The notes: generated by a model not told the origin, from the sequence alone. 38,817 nt of DNA from an uncultured Anaerotignum sp. (GCA_944381385.1 CALWKZ010000106.1:1-38817); one strand, 5' to 3'; counted from the stretch's first letter, positions 1 to 8,289 are shown. Made by a program: numbers and translations.

Positions 1-308
1 GTGCGCAGACCGGCGATCTTTGCCGCTCTCCACCGCCGCTCTCCGGCAATGATCTCATAATAGCCCTCCGCGTTTTTCCGGACCACCAAAGGCTGAATGA
101 CGCCATACTCCTTCAGGGAAGCCGCCAGCTCTTCCAATGCCTTTTCATCAAAATGCTTTCTGGGTTGCTTCCGGTTTGGCTCGATTTTATTGATATCCAA
201 TTCCAGTACACCGTCCCCGGCGTTTTGGAAATCTTCCATTTTATTGTTAATGAGGGCTTCCAGGCCCAATCCCTTGGCCCCCAGCCCTTTCTTCGGTGCA
301 GCAGACAT
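1..308 (-). CDS. parB: ParB/Spo0J chromosome-partition protein, N-terminal part (runs off window)
   Basis: Only the first 102 codons are inside the window; the rest lies beyond base 1. The visible part contains the ParB N-domain: the QPR-[KR]-x-F segment (residues 48-53), the IQPLVV strand (71-76) and the nucleotide-binding GERRWRA motif (89-95). ParB proteins of this family bind parS, load and slide as CTP-dependent clamps, and stimulate the ParA ATPase. The start at 308 has an AAAAGGAG ribosome binding site and lies one base after the parA stop, so the two are translationally coupled. Two parS sites lie about 0.9 kb upstream, supporting the role. The N-terminal leader rich in K/G/A (residues 1-20) matches ParB family leaders that contact ParA. 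Confidence 0.93.
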   Translation of the reverse strand, partial: MSAAPKKGLGAKGLGLEALINNKMEDFQNAGDGVLELDINKIEPNRKQPRKHFDEKALEELAASLKEYGVIQPLVVRKNAEGYYEIIAGERRWRAAKIAGLR

Positions 309-309
309 T

Positions 310-1083
310 TCATTTCCACTCCTTTTCCATGACTTCTTCCGCCAGCAGTCCGTAGCTTTCCGCCCCTTTGGATTTGGGGTCGTACAGATGGATGGGCAGA
401 CCATGGCTGGGGGATTCTCCCAGCCGCACGTTTCTTGGGATAATGGTACGATATACATTTTCGCCCAAACTGCGTTTAACCTCTTCTACCACCTGCAAAG
501 AAAGGTTGGTGCGGGCGTCAAACATGGTAAATACGATGCCTTCGATCTCTAAATGACGGTTCAGCCGCTTTTTCACCAGATTTACGGCATGGAGCAGCTG
601 TTCCAAGCCCTCCAGAGCAAAATACTCGCATTGGATGGGCACCAGCACCGTATCCGCCGCCGTCAGGGCGTTAATGGTAATAAGATTCAAAGAAGGCGGA
701 CAGTCGATAATGACAAAATCATATTCCTCTTTGACAGGATCCAGCGCCTCCTTGAGAATAAACTCCCGGCCTTCCTTGCCGATCAGCTCGATCTCTGCCC
801 CTGTCAGACGAATATTGGCAGGGATCACCTCCAGCCCCTCCACGCAGGTAGGCTGCTTTACCTCGGAGATTTCCGCCTCTCCCAGCAGCAGCTCATAAAT
901 GGTGCGTTCCATTTCGTTTTTCTCCAGACCCAGACCGCTGGTGGTATTCCCCTGCTGATCCGCGTCAATGGCCAGCACTTTCTTTCCGGCTGCCGCCAAA
1001 CAGGCAGACAGATTGATGGCAGTGGTGGTTTTGCCCACGCCGCCCTTCTGGTTCGTTATGGCGATGACTCTTACTTTTCCCAT
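310..1083 (-). CDS. parA: ParA/Soj chromosome-partition ATPase
   Basis: A 257-residue ParA/MinD-type ATPase. The deviant Walker A KGGVGKTT is at residues 13-20, and the [10 protein letters not shown] segment carries the Walker A'/B aspartate. With ParB and parS it segregates the origin and, in Bacillus, modulates DnaA. The frame stays open upstream to 1182, but that extension translates the parS palindrome, so it is unlikely to be coding. I choose the ATG at 1083, preceded by GGAGG four bases away (rather close). A promoter with TTGCAG and TATAAT 16 bp apart (1126-1153) sits just upstream, and a parS site ends 12 bp beyond its -35. ParB bound there could repress parAB; that is inference. Confidence 0.95.
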   Translation of the reverse strand: MGKVRVIAITNQKGGVGKTTTAINLSACLAAAGKKVLAIDADQQGNTTSGLGLEKNEMERTIYELLLGEAEISEVKQPTCVEGLEVIPANIRLTGAEIELIGKEGREFILKEALDPVKEEYDFVIIDCPPSLNLITINALTAADTVLVPIQCEYFALEGLEQLLHAVNLVKKRLNRHLEIEGIVFTMFDARTNLSLQVVEEVKRSLGENVYRTIIPRNVRLGESPSHGLPIHLYDPKSKGAESYGLLAEEVMEKEWK

Positions 1084-1125
1084 GTTTCCTCCAACCTGCC
1101 TTTCTCCTTTTTCTTTGTACAGTAA

Positions 1126-1153
1126 ATTATAGCATATTTTTTCTGTACTGCAA
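1126..1153 (-). promoter_or_regulatory. parAB promoter
   Basis: On the minus strand, -35 TTGCAG (1153-1148) and -10 TATAAT (1131-1126) are separated by 16 bp. The predicted transcript starts about 35 bases before the parA ATG. The neighbouring parS at 1166-1181 would place ParB directly upstream of the polymerase. Confidence 0.7.
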
Positions 1154-1159
1154 ATGAAA

Positions 1160-1187
1160 AAGAGATGTTTCACGTGAAACATCTCTT
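1160..1187 (-). terminator. Possible terminator of the lipid-kinase gene, built on parS
   Basis: The parS core is flanked by AAGAGA and TCTCTT, extending it to a 28-bp perfect palindrome. Read on the minus strand, immediately after the lipid-kinase stop, it can fold into a 12-bp stem with an ACGT loop, and the right arm runs into CTTTTTCATTT. The T-run is short, so the terminator role is uncertain. Confidence 0.45.
1166..1181. promoter_or_regulatory. parS: parS site 1
   Basis: TGTTTCACGTGAAACA, a perfect match to the Bacillus-type parS palindrome bound by ParB. It is the core of a longer perfect 28-bp palindrome (1160-1187) between the lipid-kinase stop and the parA promoter. Confidence 0.97.
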
Positions 1188-1193
1188 AATTTT

Positions 1194-2147
1194 TTATTTT
1201 TTCACAGGAAAAGGAAGTTTTGTTTCACGTGAAACACTTTTCGGAGTCACATTTCCGAAAACAGGATATTCCTGCTTCAGGACTCTTACGGTCAGAGGCA
1301 TCTTCGGCCCCATTTCCCCGTCTACTGTCGTCTCCATGATTTTAAAATCCTCATCCAGACATTCTATTTTAAAGGAATCCTCCCGCAGATAAAGGATAGC
1401 CTTCTCGTCCTTGATATGATCGCCCGTCAGCATTTTCAGAAATACAGGCGGAATATCCAGAATAGACTTTCCTCTTACGCCGATCAACTCGAATTTCCCA
1501 TCTGTCACGGAAGCCTCCGGAGATAGCTTCGTAAATCCGCCGGTCCCGGTGCTGTTCATAATCATATAAAGGTACAGATTTTCTTCCATGACTTGCTCCC
1601 CCGCCGTAATCCGGAAAGGGATCTTATGGAAGTTAGGCAGCTGCTCTACCCCTTTTAAATAGTAGGAAAGGCTCCCCAGAGCATTTTTTACATCTTTATC
1701 CACCGTCTGGGAAACATTGGTCAAAAGTCCCCCGGCACAGACATTGATAAAATACAGATCGTCGTTGACTACACCGATATCTATTTTTCTGGGTTCCGTC
1801 TCCACGATCACACGGCAGGCTTCCTCCACATTTCCGCTTTTCAATCCCAGAAAGGTAGCAAAATCATTGGCGGTACCGGAGGGGATGATCCCCAGAGGGA
1901 TACGCAGGCCCCGATGCATCAGGGCATTCAGCACGATATTGATGGTGCCGTCGCCGCCGGAGGCAACCACAGCGTCATAATCCTCATCCATTTCAGCGAT
2001 ATGGGCCTCAATATCACCGGGCGTCAGCGTCCGGAAAGGATGAACTTCGTAGCCGCCTTTCTGGAACACGCCAAAACAGACGTCCAGATCAAATTTAAAG
2101 CTCTTGTTGCCGGAAAAGGGATTATAAATCAATTTTAATTTTTTCAT
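1194..2147 (-). CDS. YegS/DAGK-type lipid kinase
   Basis: A 317-residue member of the diacylglycerol/sphingosine kinase-like family, whose members phosphorylate lipid hydroxyls with ATP. The NPFSG motif (residues 9-13), nucleotide-binding GGDGT (64-68) and the later GIIPSGTANDFA segment are present, and length fits the YegS/DgkB family. The lipid substrate cannot be read from sequence. The start at 2147 has an AAGGAGG site. The last codons contain a complete parS (1221-1236), translated as VSRET, so the C-terminus is shaped by a DNA site. The gene lies directly upstream of parA in the same direction. Confidence 0.88.
   Translation of the reverse strand: MKKLKLIYNPFSGNKSFKFDLDVCFGVFQKGGYEVHPFRTLTPGDIEAHIAEMDEDYDAVVASGGDGTINIVLNALMHRGLRIPLGIIPSGTANDFATFLGLKSGNVEEACRVIVETEPRKIDIGVVNDDLYFINVCAGGLLTNVSQTVDKDVKNALGSLSYYLKGVEQLPNFHKIPFRITAGEQVMEENLYLYMIMNSTGTGGFTKLSPEASVTDGKFELIGVRGKSILDIPPVFLKMLTGDHIKDEKAILYLREDSFKIECLDEDFKIMETTVDGEMGPKMPLTVRVLKQEYPVFGNVTPKSVSRETKLPFPVKK
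1221..1236. promoter_or_regulatory. parS: parS site 2, inside the lipid-kinase coding sequence
   Basis: A second exact TGTTTCACGTGAAACA, centred 55 bp from the first. It lies inside the lipid-kinase reading frame about 25 bp before its stop. Paired parS sites close to oriC are typical ParB loading points. Confidence 0.96.
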
Positions 2148-2170
2148 ATGTCACCCTCCTTGCCAAGAGA

Positions 2171-3865
2171 TTACATCTGCTCCGGTGCCTCGATGCCCAG
2201 CAGAGCCAGACCTTCCGCCAAAACCGTTTTCACCGCTACCACTACAGCCAATCTTGCCTGGCGTACTTCCGGCTCGCTGTTGAGGATAGGATTGTCATGA
2301 TAGAACTTATTGAAGGCCTGAGAAATAGCCACCAGATGACGGGTCACCAGATAAGGCTCCAGCTTTGCGGCCGCATCCTTGATCTTATCCGGGAAAGCCT
2401 CCAGCAGCTTGCAGACATCCATGGAGGCTTCGTCCTCCAGCTTGCTATAATCTATGGCATCCATGGAAAATTCCGGCGCCTTTTTCAAAATACTGCAGCT
2501 TCTGGCGTGGGTATACTGTACATAAGGGCCTGTTTCCCCATCGAAATTCAGCATTCTCTCCCAGGAAAATACTACGTCCTTGATTCTGGTATTATACAGA
2601 TCGTTGAAGATCACCGCGCCAATGCCTACCTGCTTTGCCACATCTTCCTTGTTGGGCAGATCCGGATTTTTCTCTTCGATAATCTTCTTTGTCTCCGCGA
2701 TAGCCTGATGGAGCAGGTCTTCCATCAATACCACATTACCATGGCGGGTAGACAGCTTGCCGCTGTCCAAACTTACCAGACCAAAGGGCACATGGATCAG
2801 ATCCTTGTACCAGTCATAGCCCATTTTGTGGATGACCTCGAACCACTGAGCGAAATGCAGGTTCTGGTCCAGAGCCGTCAGATAAATGCATTTGTCGAAG
2901 TCGTATGTTTTCTTCCGGTACAGAGCCGCCGTAATATCTCTGGTAGCGTACAGCGTACCGCCGTCTTTACGGATGATGAGGCAGGGAGGCATATTTTCTT
3001 CCTCCAGCTTTACGATCATAGCCCCTTCGCTTTCTTCCAAAAGACCCTTCTCTTTTAATTCTTCCACAACGGGAGCCATTTTATCATTGTAAAAGCTCTC
3101 GCCGGTATAAGCGTCAAATTTCACGCCCAGCATATCATACACCCGCTCAAATTCCTTGATGCTGATGTCATAGAACCATTTCCAGAGCGTCAGGGCCTCC
3201 TCGTCTCCATTCTGCATCTTCACGAACCAAAGTCTGGCCTCATCCTCCAGCTCCGGCGCCTTTTCCGCCTCGTCATGGAACTTTACATAAATCCGCATCA
3301 GCTCCTGGATGCCTTTTTCCTCTACGGCTTCCTGGCTGCCCCATTTTTTATAAGCAACGATCAGCTTGCCGAACTGTGTGCCCCAGTCCCCCAGATGGTT
3401 GACACCTACACAGGTATAGCCCAGGGCCTTATGGATCTGGTACAAAGCGTTGCCGATGACTGTGGAACGCAGATGGCCTACGTGGAAAGGCTTCGCGATA
3501 TTGGGGGAGGAATAGTCGATCACAATGGTCTTGCCCTCGCCCATAGAACTTTTGCCGTAGTTTTCTTTTTCCGTCAGAACGCTTTCCAGCACCATTTTGG
3601 CATAGAAATGCTTGTCCATAAAGAAATTGATATAGGCGCCTACAATCTGCACTTTTTCGATAAAATCGGGTTTTTTCAGCTTTTCGCCGATCTCCGCCGC
3701 GATCATGGGCGGTGCTTTGCGCAGTACCTTAGCCAGCTTGAAGCAGGGAAAGGCATAATCCCCCATTTCCTTATTGGCGGGCACTTCCAACCCCTGATAT
3801 ATTTCCTGGGCATCCACGCCGGACGCTTCCGCCAGACATTTCGCCAGTTCTAATTTCATATCCAT
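2171..3865 (-). CDS. argS: Arginyl-tRNA synthetase
   Basis: A class I synthetase of 564 residues that charges tRNA-Arg. It has the ArgS N-terminal additional domain, the SPNIAKPFHVGH segment with the HIGH-type signature HVGH (residues 128-131), a KMSK-loop counterpart KLSTRHGN (370-377) and the all-alpha anticodon-binding domain at the C-terminus. Departure from canonical KMSK is normal for ArgS. The frame opens at 3883, but GGAGG at 3879-3875 is too near that ATG; the ATG at 3865 has nine-base spacing and is preferred. A promoter 86-114 bp upstream suggests its own transcription unit. No T-box leader fits in the short 5' region. Confidence 0.97.
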   Translation of the reverse strand: MDMKLELAKCLAEASGVDAQEIYQGLEVPANKEMGDYAFPCFKLAKVLRKAPPMIAAEIGEKLKKPDFIEKVQIVGAYINFFMDKHFYAKMVLESVLTEKENYGKSSMGEGKTIVIDYSSPNIAKPFHVGHLRSTVIGNALYQIHKALGYTCVGVNHLGDWGTQFGKLIVAYKKWGSQEAVEEKGIQELMRIYVKFHDEAEKAPELEDEARLWFVKMQNGDEEALTLWKWFYDISIKEFERVYDMLGVKFDAYTGESFYNDKMAPVVEELKEKGLLEESEGAMIVKLEEENMPPCLIIRKDGGTLYATRDITAALYRKKTYDFDKCIYLTALDQNLHFAQWFEVIHKMGYDWYKDLIHVPFGLVSLDSGKLSTRHGNVVLMEDLLHQAIAETKKIIEEKNPDLPNKEDVAKQVGIGAVIFNDLYNTRIKDVVFSWERMLNFDGETGPYVQYTHARSCSILKKAPEFSMDAIDYSKLEDEASMDVCKLLEAFPDKIKDAAAKLEPYLVTRHLVAISQAFNKFYHDNPILNSEPEVRQARLAVVVAVKTVLAEGLALLGIEAPEQM

Positions 3866-3950
3866 AAACATGAACCTCCGCATATTAGTTTACATAAATC
3901 ATTGTTCCGCCATGGTCATATTTTTGCAAATACCATAGCTGTCCTATGAT

Positions 3951-3979
3951 AATTTAACATAAAATCCGTGTAAAATCAA
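3951..3979 (-). promoter_or_regulatory. argS promoter
   Basis: On the minus strand, TTGATT (3979-3974) and TAAATT (3956-3951) are spaced by 17 bp. This is the only good match in the 137 bp between argS and the next gene. Confidence 0.55.
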
Positions 3980-4002
3980 GAAAACTGCGGCTTTCTTTCC
4001 GT

Positions 4003-4209
4003 TCAGAAAACGCGCAGGATCATGCGGAGGATCTCATCCATATATTCCTGCATGAACCGCAGCACCAGAACCAGGGCCGCCAGATACGCGCCAAGAGAAA
4101 TGATCTTCTGCAAATTTCCGGACCAGCGGGACGCCGCCAGCACCTCCAGTATGGACTGGACGCAGAGAATCAGAAAAAGCTGCCCCGCCAAAGCCATAAA
4201 TCCATCCAT
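4003..4209 (-). CDS. Small two-helix membrane protein (SpoIIIAC/AD-like architecture?)
   Basis: A 68-residue protein with two hydrophobic helices (about residues 4-22 and 34-48) joined by a short polar stretch with Arg and Lys, then an acidic/basic amphipathic tail. That layout resembles SpoIIIAC/SpoIIIAD, small membrane parts of the sporulation channel, but I see no decisive motif and do not assign it. The frame extends to 4239, but that ATG overlaps a likely -10 box. The ATG at 4209 has GGGAGG seven bases upstream and follows the predicted transcription start. It is transcribed toward argS and divergent from the hydrolase operon. Confidence 0.6.
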   Translation of the reverse strand: MDGFMALAGQLFLILCVQSILEVLAASRWSGNLQKIISLGAYLAALVLVLRFMQEYMDEILRMILRVF

Positions 4210-4237
4210 ACCAACGCCTCCCGCCGTAAAAAACTTC

Positions 4238-4267
4238 ATTCTATCCTATGAAATACCCTCTTTTCAA
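4238..4267 (-). promoter_or_regulatory. Promoter of the small membrane protein gene
   Basis: On the minus strand, TTGAAA (4267-4262) and TAGAAT (4243-4238) are spaced by 18 bp. Its position decides the start codon at 4209 over the one at 4239. Confidence 0.55.
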
Positions 4268-4329
4268 ATGACGTTTTTCGGTTCATAATAAAAAGACAGG
4301 AATATATTTGGAAAGGAGGATTTTCCAAA

Positions 4330-5274
4330 ATGAAAAAACTTCTGAATCAAATTTCCCTTCCTTTGGCGGCTTCCGCCGGCGCCACATTGGGGGCCTTGGT
4401 ATTATACCAGAAGGCGGCGCTTCGCCGGGCCAACCAAAAGGAAGATTTCGCCTTCTGCCAGAAAAAGGAATTCGGCGGAATAGAAACAGCTTTTGAAAAA
4501 ACAGGCTGCGGAAAGCCCCTGCTCCTGCTCCACAGCCTTTTCCCCGGCGCCTGCCGGATGGAATGGACGGCGGCGGCAGAGGCCTTTTCCGCAGAGCATA
4601 CGGTCTATACCATGGATCTGCCCGGCTTCGGCCAGTCCCAGCAGCCTCAAAAGCCATGGACGGCATACCAGTACGCCGCTTTTCTCCATGACTTCGTACA
4701 AAAAGAAACAAGCGCGCCTGTCACGGTCCTGGCTGCCAATGGCAGCGCGGATCTGGCCCTGATCTGGTCCCTGCTCTACCCGGAGGATCTGGAAAAGCTG
4801 GTGCTGATCTCGCCGGAGGGCTTTGGCCGGGGCTATGCCACCAAAGAGGATATGAAGCCCCTGAAAATGCTGCTTTCTCCCATCGCAGGCACACAGCGTT
4901 TTCTGGAAGGCACCAAAAAGAAACGCCTGCGGGCTATGCTGGAAGAAATGTTTTATGAAAAAGAACGGCTCCAGCCCGCGTTTTTGGATGCCGTCTGCCA
5001 AAACGCCCGCCGGGGCGAGCATGCGCAGGTCATGTACGCGGCGCTGAAAACGAGATTCCCCGCGGCATATACCAAAGACGCCTTCCGCCAGCTGGAAAAG
5101 CCTTTCCTGCTGATCTGGGGCGAAAAAAACGCATCTAACCCTTGGCAGTACATGGAAGAAGCGGAAAAAGAACGGCAGAATGGAGAATTCCTGCTCTTTG
5201 AAAATACGGCGGCACTGCCGCATATGGAAAACACGGCGGCCTTTGTCCGCTTAACAAAAGAATTTCTGGAATAA
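4330..5274 (+). CDS. Membrane-anchored alpha/beta-hydrolase with altered catalytic motifs
   Basis: A 314-residue alpha/beta-hydrolase-fold protein. A hydrophobic N-terminal segment (about residues 8-26) could anchor it in the membrane. The fold is shown by PLLLLHSL (63-70), DLPGFGQS (96-103), the strand before the nucleophile elbow (131-136), LVLISPEGFG (157-166) and LLIWGEKN (260-267). Instead of the usual GxSxG the elbow reads NGSAD (137-141), so Ser139 may be the nucleophile without the glycines. The usual acid after WGE-K is Asn267, and a histidine is at 298. It may be a divergent enzyme or a non-catalytic homologue. The start has GGAGG ten bases upstream. It heads a probable operon with the two hotdog genes, 19 bp away. 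Confidence 0.8.
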   Translation: MKKLLNQISLPLAASAGATLGALVLYQKAALRRANQKEDFAFCQKKEFGGIETAFEKTGCGKPLLLLHSLFPGACRMEWTAAAEAFSAEHTVYTMDLPGFGQSQQPQKPWTAYQYAAFLHDFVQKETSAPVTVLAANGSADLALIWSLLYPEDLEKLVLISPEGFGRGYATKEDMKPLKMLLSPIAGTQRFLEGTKKKRLRAMLEEMFYEKERLQPAFLDAVCQNARRGEHAQVMYAALKTRFPAAYTKDAFRQLEKPFLLIWGEKNASNPWQYMEEAEKERQNGEFLLFENTAALPHMENTAAFVRLTKEFLE

Positions 5275-5293
5275 CGAAAGGACGGTTTTATCA

Positions 5294-5797
5294 TTGCGTT
5301 TTAACGAAATACCGGGCTTGTCCCAAAAACATATGGAAGAATGGTTTCAAAACGCCGTTTCCCCCGGCTCTTCTCTACTGGAGTTCGGCGTTATCGGCAA
5401 AATGAAGCCTTCTTTCCTCCACTGTGACTTTGAAGCGGGGGAAAGCATCATGGCTTACGATGTACTGGACTGGGAGCTGAACCCTCAGGATATGATCCAC
5501 GGCGGCATTACCTCCACAGGCTTCGATACCTCTCTGGGTATGCTCTGCCATTACTATGCTGAACCCAATATCCTGACCACCGTCAATCTGTCCACAGCCT
5601 TCCTGCGGCCCATCCGCCTGGGCGATACCATGATCTACCACAGCAAGATCAAATCCTTTGGCCGCAGTCTGGTAACAGTGGACGGCGAGGTCTATACCAA
5701 AAGCAACGGCAAGCTGGCGGCTACGGCCACCGGCACCTTCAAGATCCTCCATTATAAGACAAAACAACTGATGGAGGCCCAGAAAACAAAAGAATGA
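5294..5797 (+). CDS. Hotdog-fold thioesterase-like protein (PaaI type), copy 1
   Basis: A 167-residue single-hotdog protein. The HGG motif followed by FDTSLG (residues about 73-86) matches the PaaI/acyl-CoA thioesterase family, where an aspartate eight to nine residues after HGG helps hydrolyse the acyl thioester. The substrate is not readable. The start is a TTG at 5294, with AAAGGA about 11 bases upstream; no suitable ATG precedes the conserved N-terminal region. It is 19 bp after the hydrolase stop and 24 bp before a paralogue with the same layout, including LCHYYA after the active site. Members act as dimers or tetramers, so the two may form a heteromer (inference). Confidence 0.82.
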   Translation: MRFNEIPGLSQKHMEEWFQNAVSPGSSLLEFGVIGKMKPSFLHCDFEAGESIMAYDVLDWELNPQDMIHGGITSTGFDTSLGMLCHYYAEPNILTTVNLSTAFLRPIRLGDTMIYHSKIKSFGRSLVTVDGEVYTKSNGKLAATATGTFKILHYKTKQLMEAQKTKE

Positions 5798-5821
5798 TGG
5801 AATACAGAAAGGAAAAATACC

Positions 5822-6304
5822 ATGCTATATTTATCAGAAGAAACCTCCTCCCAGAAAAATATGGAGGCCTGGCTGCAGCAGCTGAATAATCCCCAGTTTG
5901 GCCTGGTAAAAGACAGCATTCTGGAAATCCTGGAACCCAGACTGGTCTGCTGCGACTATATCCAACGGACGGCGGAATTTGCCTTTGACGTAAAAAACTG
6001 GCAGCTGAACCCCCAGAAGGGGCTCCACGGCGGCATACTGGTTACGGGCTTTGACGTATCCTTTGGCCTGCTGTGCCATTATTACGCCAAACAGAATATG
6101 ATCTCCACCATCTCCATCGACACCACTTTCTTAAAGCCTGTACAGGAAACGGATACCATACACTATAAAGTACGGATCACCCGCATGGGCCGGACCATCT
6201 TCCACCTTACGGCGGAAGCATGGCTGGAACGGGAGGATATCCTGGCGGCTGTATCCAACGCCACGTTTATGAAGCTGGAACAGACCTTCCCCACTCCCGT
6301 ATAA
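5822..6304 (+). CDS. Hotdog-fold thioesterase-like protein (PaaI type), copy 2
   Basis: A 160-residue paralogue of the preceding gene. They align end to end: SQK-ME-W near the N-terminus, W-LNPQ, HGGI-TGFD-S-G-LCHYYA around the active site, and F-(R/K)P further on. Both keep HGG and the following Asp, so both could be active. GAAAGGA lies about ten bases before the ATG. It is the last gene of the plus-strand unit, which ends at a bidirectional terminator facing the GH26-like gene. The tandem pair probably arose by duplication, and the sequences have clearly diverged. Confidence 0.82.
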   Translation: MLYLSEETSSQKNMEAWLQQLNNPQFGLVKDSILEILEPRLVCCDYIQRTAEFAFDVKNWQLNPQKGLHGGILVTGFDVSFGLLCHYYAKQNMISTISIDTTFLKPVQETDTIHYKVRITRMGRTIFHLTAEAWLEREDILAAVSNATFMKLEQTFPTPV

Positions 6305-6339
6305 ACATTTATTTCCCATATTGTTTCATGAAAAATAAA

Positions 6340-6374
6340 AATAGCCGGAATCCTTTGTAAGGACTCCGGTTATT
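6340..6374. terminator. Bidirectional terminator between convergent genes
   Basis: Arms AATAGCCGGAATCCTT and AAGGACTCCGGTTATT (two mismatches) enclose a short loop. T-rich tracts follow on both sides, stronger on the minus strand. It serves the hotdog operon (plus) and the GH26-like gene (minus). A second 8-bp inverted repeat, TCAAGAAA/TTTCTTGA, lies at 6398-6448 with no obvious role. Confidence 0.8.
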
Positions 6375-6470
6375 TTATTTCCATAAATATTTTCTTCTCA
6401 AGAAATTAGAAAATAACAAAGGTTTCTATGCTGGAAATCGTTTCTTGATATCTTGCGTTTCATGGATTAT

Positions 6471-8084
6471 TTATACCTGTTTAAAGGATACGCTGCCGTT
6501 TGCCGCCTTCGTCAGCTGATAATTCAAGGTTTGGCTGAAACCGTTGGGGGCCTGGAAAATCACCTTCATGGTATGGGTTCCCACTGTCAGCGTACTGGTA
6601 TCCAGCTGGCAGCGATAAGGCATAGAGGTCTGTGTACCCAGCCATTTCCCGTCTACGGAATATGTCGCCGTCACTGTCTGGCCGATTACGTCACAGTAAG
6701 CCCGCAGCGTTACCACACCGCTGACACCAGTTACAGAAGACAAAGGCTGGAAGGTCTGTGCCTGCTGGCCCACCTGAGAGATCAGCGTCGGATTGGATTT
6801 CAAAGCGCTGACATAAGCCGCCTGCACAGAAGCGTTGTTCTGCAAAGTATAATCATAGCCGCTGCCGTTTCTGTCAAAATAAATGATGGCTTTTACCTGA
6901 GGATAGACCATATTCAGCGTAGTATACATTTCCTTCACCCGTTCCGCCGCAAAATCGGATAAAGACGCGGAACCGGAAATACTGTGGCCGCTTCCTCCTT
7001 CTGTTACAATCATAGGTTTATTGTATTTTTTCGCCAGATCCGCCGCGTGAGAAAAGCTCTTCACAGGATCTGCGTAGTTGCCGATGCCAAAATACATCTC
7101 ATTGGCATCCTGTCCTGCCTGCGGACTAAAAGCAGACTGATATTTATTGGTATACAAGGACGCGCCAATCCAGTCCACCAAAGACGCATTCGGGAAATAT
7201 GTCTCCATACTGCCGCCAAAGGAAGAAGTATAGTTGGGTGAAAAGACCAGAGCCACATTAGGCGCAATAGACCGCGCTTTCTGGGCGATTCTGGTATAGG
7301 CCGCTTTAAAAGCCTCTCCCGTTGTTGCGTTGGTCCATACATTCATCTCCCCACCAATACGCAGCAGCACAGGGCTTTTTAACGTAGCCAAATAGCTGAG
7401 TGTTTTCTGGATATTGGCGTCATAGGTCCCCGCGTTGATGGCGGAAACCGTACTCCCCTCCTGAGGGAAGTTCCAAGCGATATGGATGGCGTGCTTTCCA
7501 TCATCAAAAGGCGAAATATACCGATCTAATTCATCCGCTGTGCTCTGTCCCAATTCTACATAGAAGGAAACGATAGACTCCCCTTCTGCCGCCGCGTTAT
7601 TGGCCTCCGTCCAAACACGTCCGTACCAAGTGCCGCTTTTGGGTTCATTTTTCGCACCGTAATAAGGCGCCTGCCCATTGGTCAAAGCATATACTTGAGT
7701 CATGGGATCGATCTTTCTTTCCCGTTCTTTGGCCATAGTAACAGCATCTGTAAAGCCAAGATAAGCACCATTGACCTCCACCTGTTGGAGCGCCTCCTTA
7801 GCCTTGGCATAATTTCCTTTGGACTCATAAATAGGATAGTTCGCATAATTAACATTATAGCGTATAGAAGCCACATCCGCATCCAAAGGCAAATTCTGAT
7901 AATACTGTAACAGCGCATTGCCTTTTACCAGCATCTGGTCTTTATTATTGGCATTTTTCGCTTCCGTAAAAGCGGAAAGATAGGGCCAATACCCCTGCGG
8001 ATGTGCCGCATAAGCAGGCACACTGCCTGCCAGCAGCGCCAATGTCAGACCCATAGCTCCAAATATTTTCCATTGTTTCTTCAT
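6471..8084 (-). CDS. Secreted GH26-like glycosidase with C-terminal Ig-like domain
   Basis: A 537-residue exported protein. A signal peptide (charged MKKQWK, a hydrophobic core, then AYA-A near residue 26) is followed by a region of about 100 residues with no recognised motif, then a (beta/alpha)8-type catalytic domain resembling family 26 beta-mannanases. Glu246 in LRIGGEMN fits the acid/base and Glu362 in MIVTEGGSGHS the nucleophile; HIAWNFPQ and WIGASLYTN also fit. Residues about 445-525 form a beta-rich Ig-like module. The substrate (mannan or another beta-glycan) is not certain. The ATG at 8084 has GGGGG eight bases upstream, while the frame extends to 8108. It sits alone between terminators among housekeeping genes, so it may be a lineage-specific insertion. 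Confidence 0.8.
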   Translation of the reverse strand: MKKQWKIFGAMGLTLALLAGSVPAYAAHPQGYWPYLSAFTEAKNANNKDQMLVKGNALLQYYQNLPLDADVASIRYNVNYANYPIYESKGNYAKAKEALQQVEVNGAYLGFTDAVTMAKERERKIDPMTQVYALTNGQAPYYGAKNEPKSGTWYGRVWTEANNAAAEGESIVSFYVELGQSTADELDRYISPFDDGKHAIHIAWNFPQEGSTVSAINAGTYDANIQKTLSYLATLKSPVLLRIGGEMNVWTNATTGEAFKAAYTRIAQKARSIAPNVALVFSPNYTSSFGGSMETYFPNASLVDWIGASLYTNKYQSAFSPQAGQDANEMYFGIGNYADPVKSFSHAADLAKKYNKPMIVTEGGSGHSISGSASLSDFAAERVKEMYTTLNMVYPQVKAIIYFDRNGSGYDYTLQNNASVQAAYVSALKSNPTLISQVGQQAQTFQPLSSVTGVSGVVTLRAYCDVIGQTVTATYSVDGKWLGTQTSMPYRCQLDTSTLTVGTHTMKVIFQAPNGFSQTLNYQLTKAANGSVSFKQV

Positions 8085-8289
8085 TGTACATTCCCCCTTC
8101 ATTGCCATTTTACCTCATATGTATTTTTCTTTCTGTCCTCCTTTACAAAAAAATGCAAAAAACAGAAAAATACGCTCCATTCTCTACACAAAATAGATAA
8201 TATAATTTCTTTTATCTATGGTATTAAGTAAAATATAGCACTAATACAATAAAAAAACAACAGATGAACTGTATAATTCTTCTAATTTA
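8085..8289. other. AT-rich intergenic region between GH26-like gene and noc
   Basis: This 205-bp stretch is upstream of the GH26-like gene and downstream of noc. A weak minus-strand promoter (TTAATA, 17 bp, TATATT around 8195-8225) could drive the glycosidase. I see no hairpin terminating noc and no coding sequence. An AAAGGAGG at about 8138-8145 precedes only a two-codon ORF and is probably not used. Confidence 0.35.

Noticed and set aside
1084..1182. N-terminal extension of ParA starting in the parS site
   Set aside because: It would translate the parS palindrome and the promoter; the ATG at 1083 has a ribosome binding site and starts at the conserved fold.
4283..5223. Long minus-strand frames opposite the hydrolase gene
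   Set aside because: Shadow frames with no ribosome binding site; the plus-strand frame has the fold motifs and a good site.
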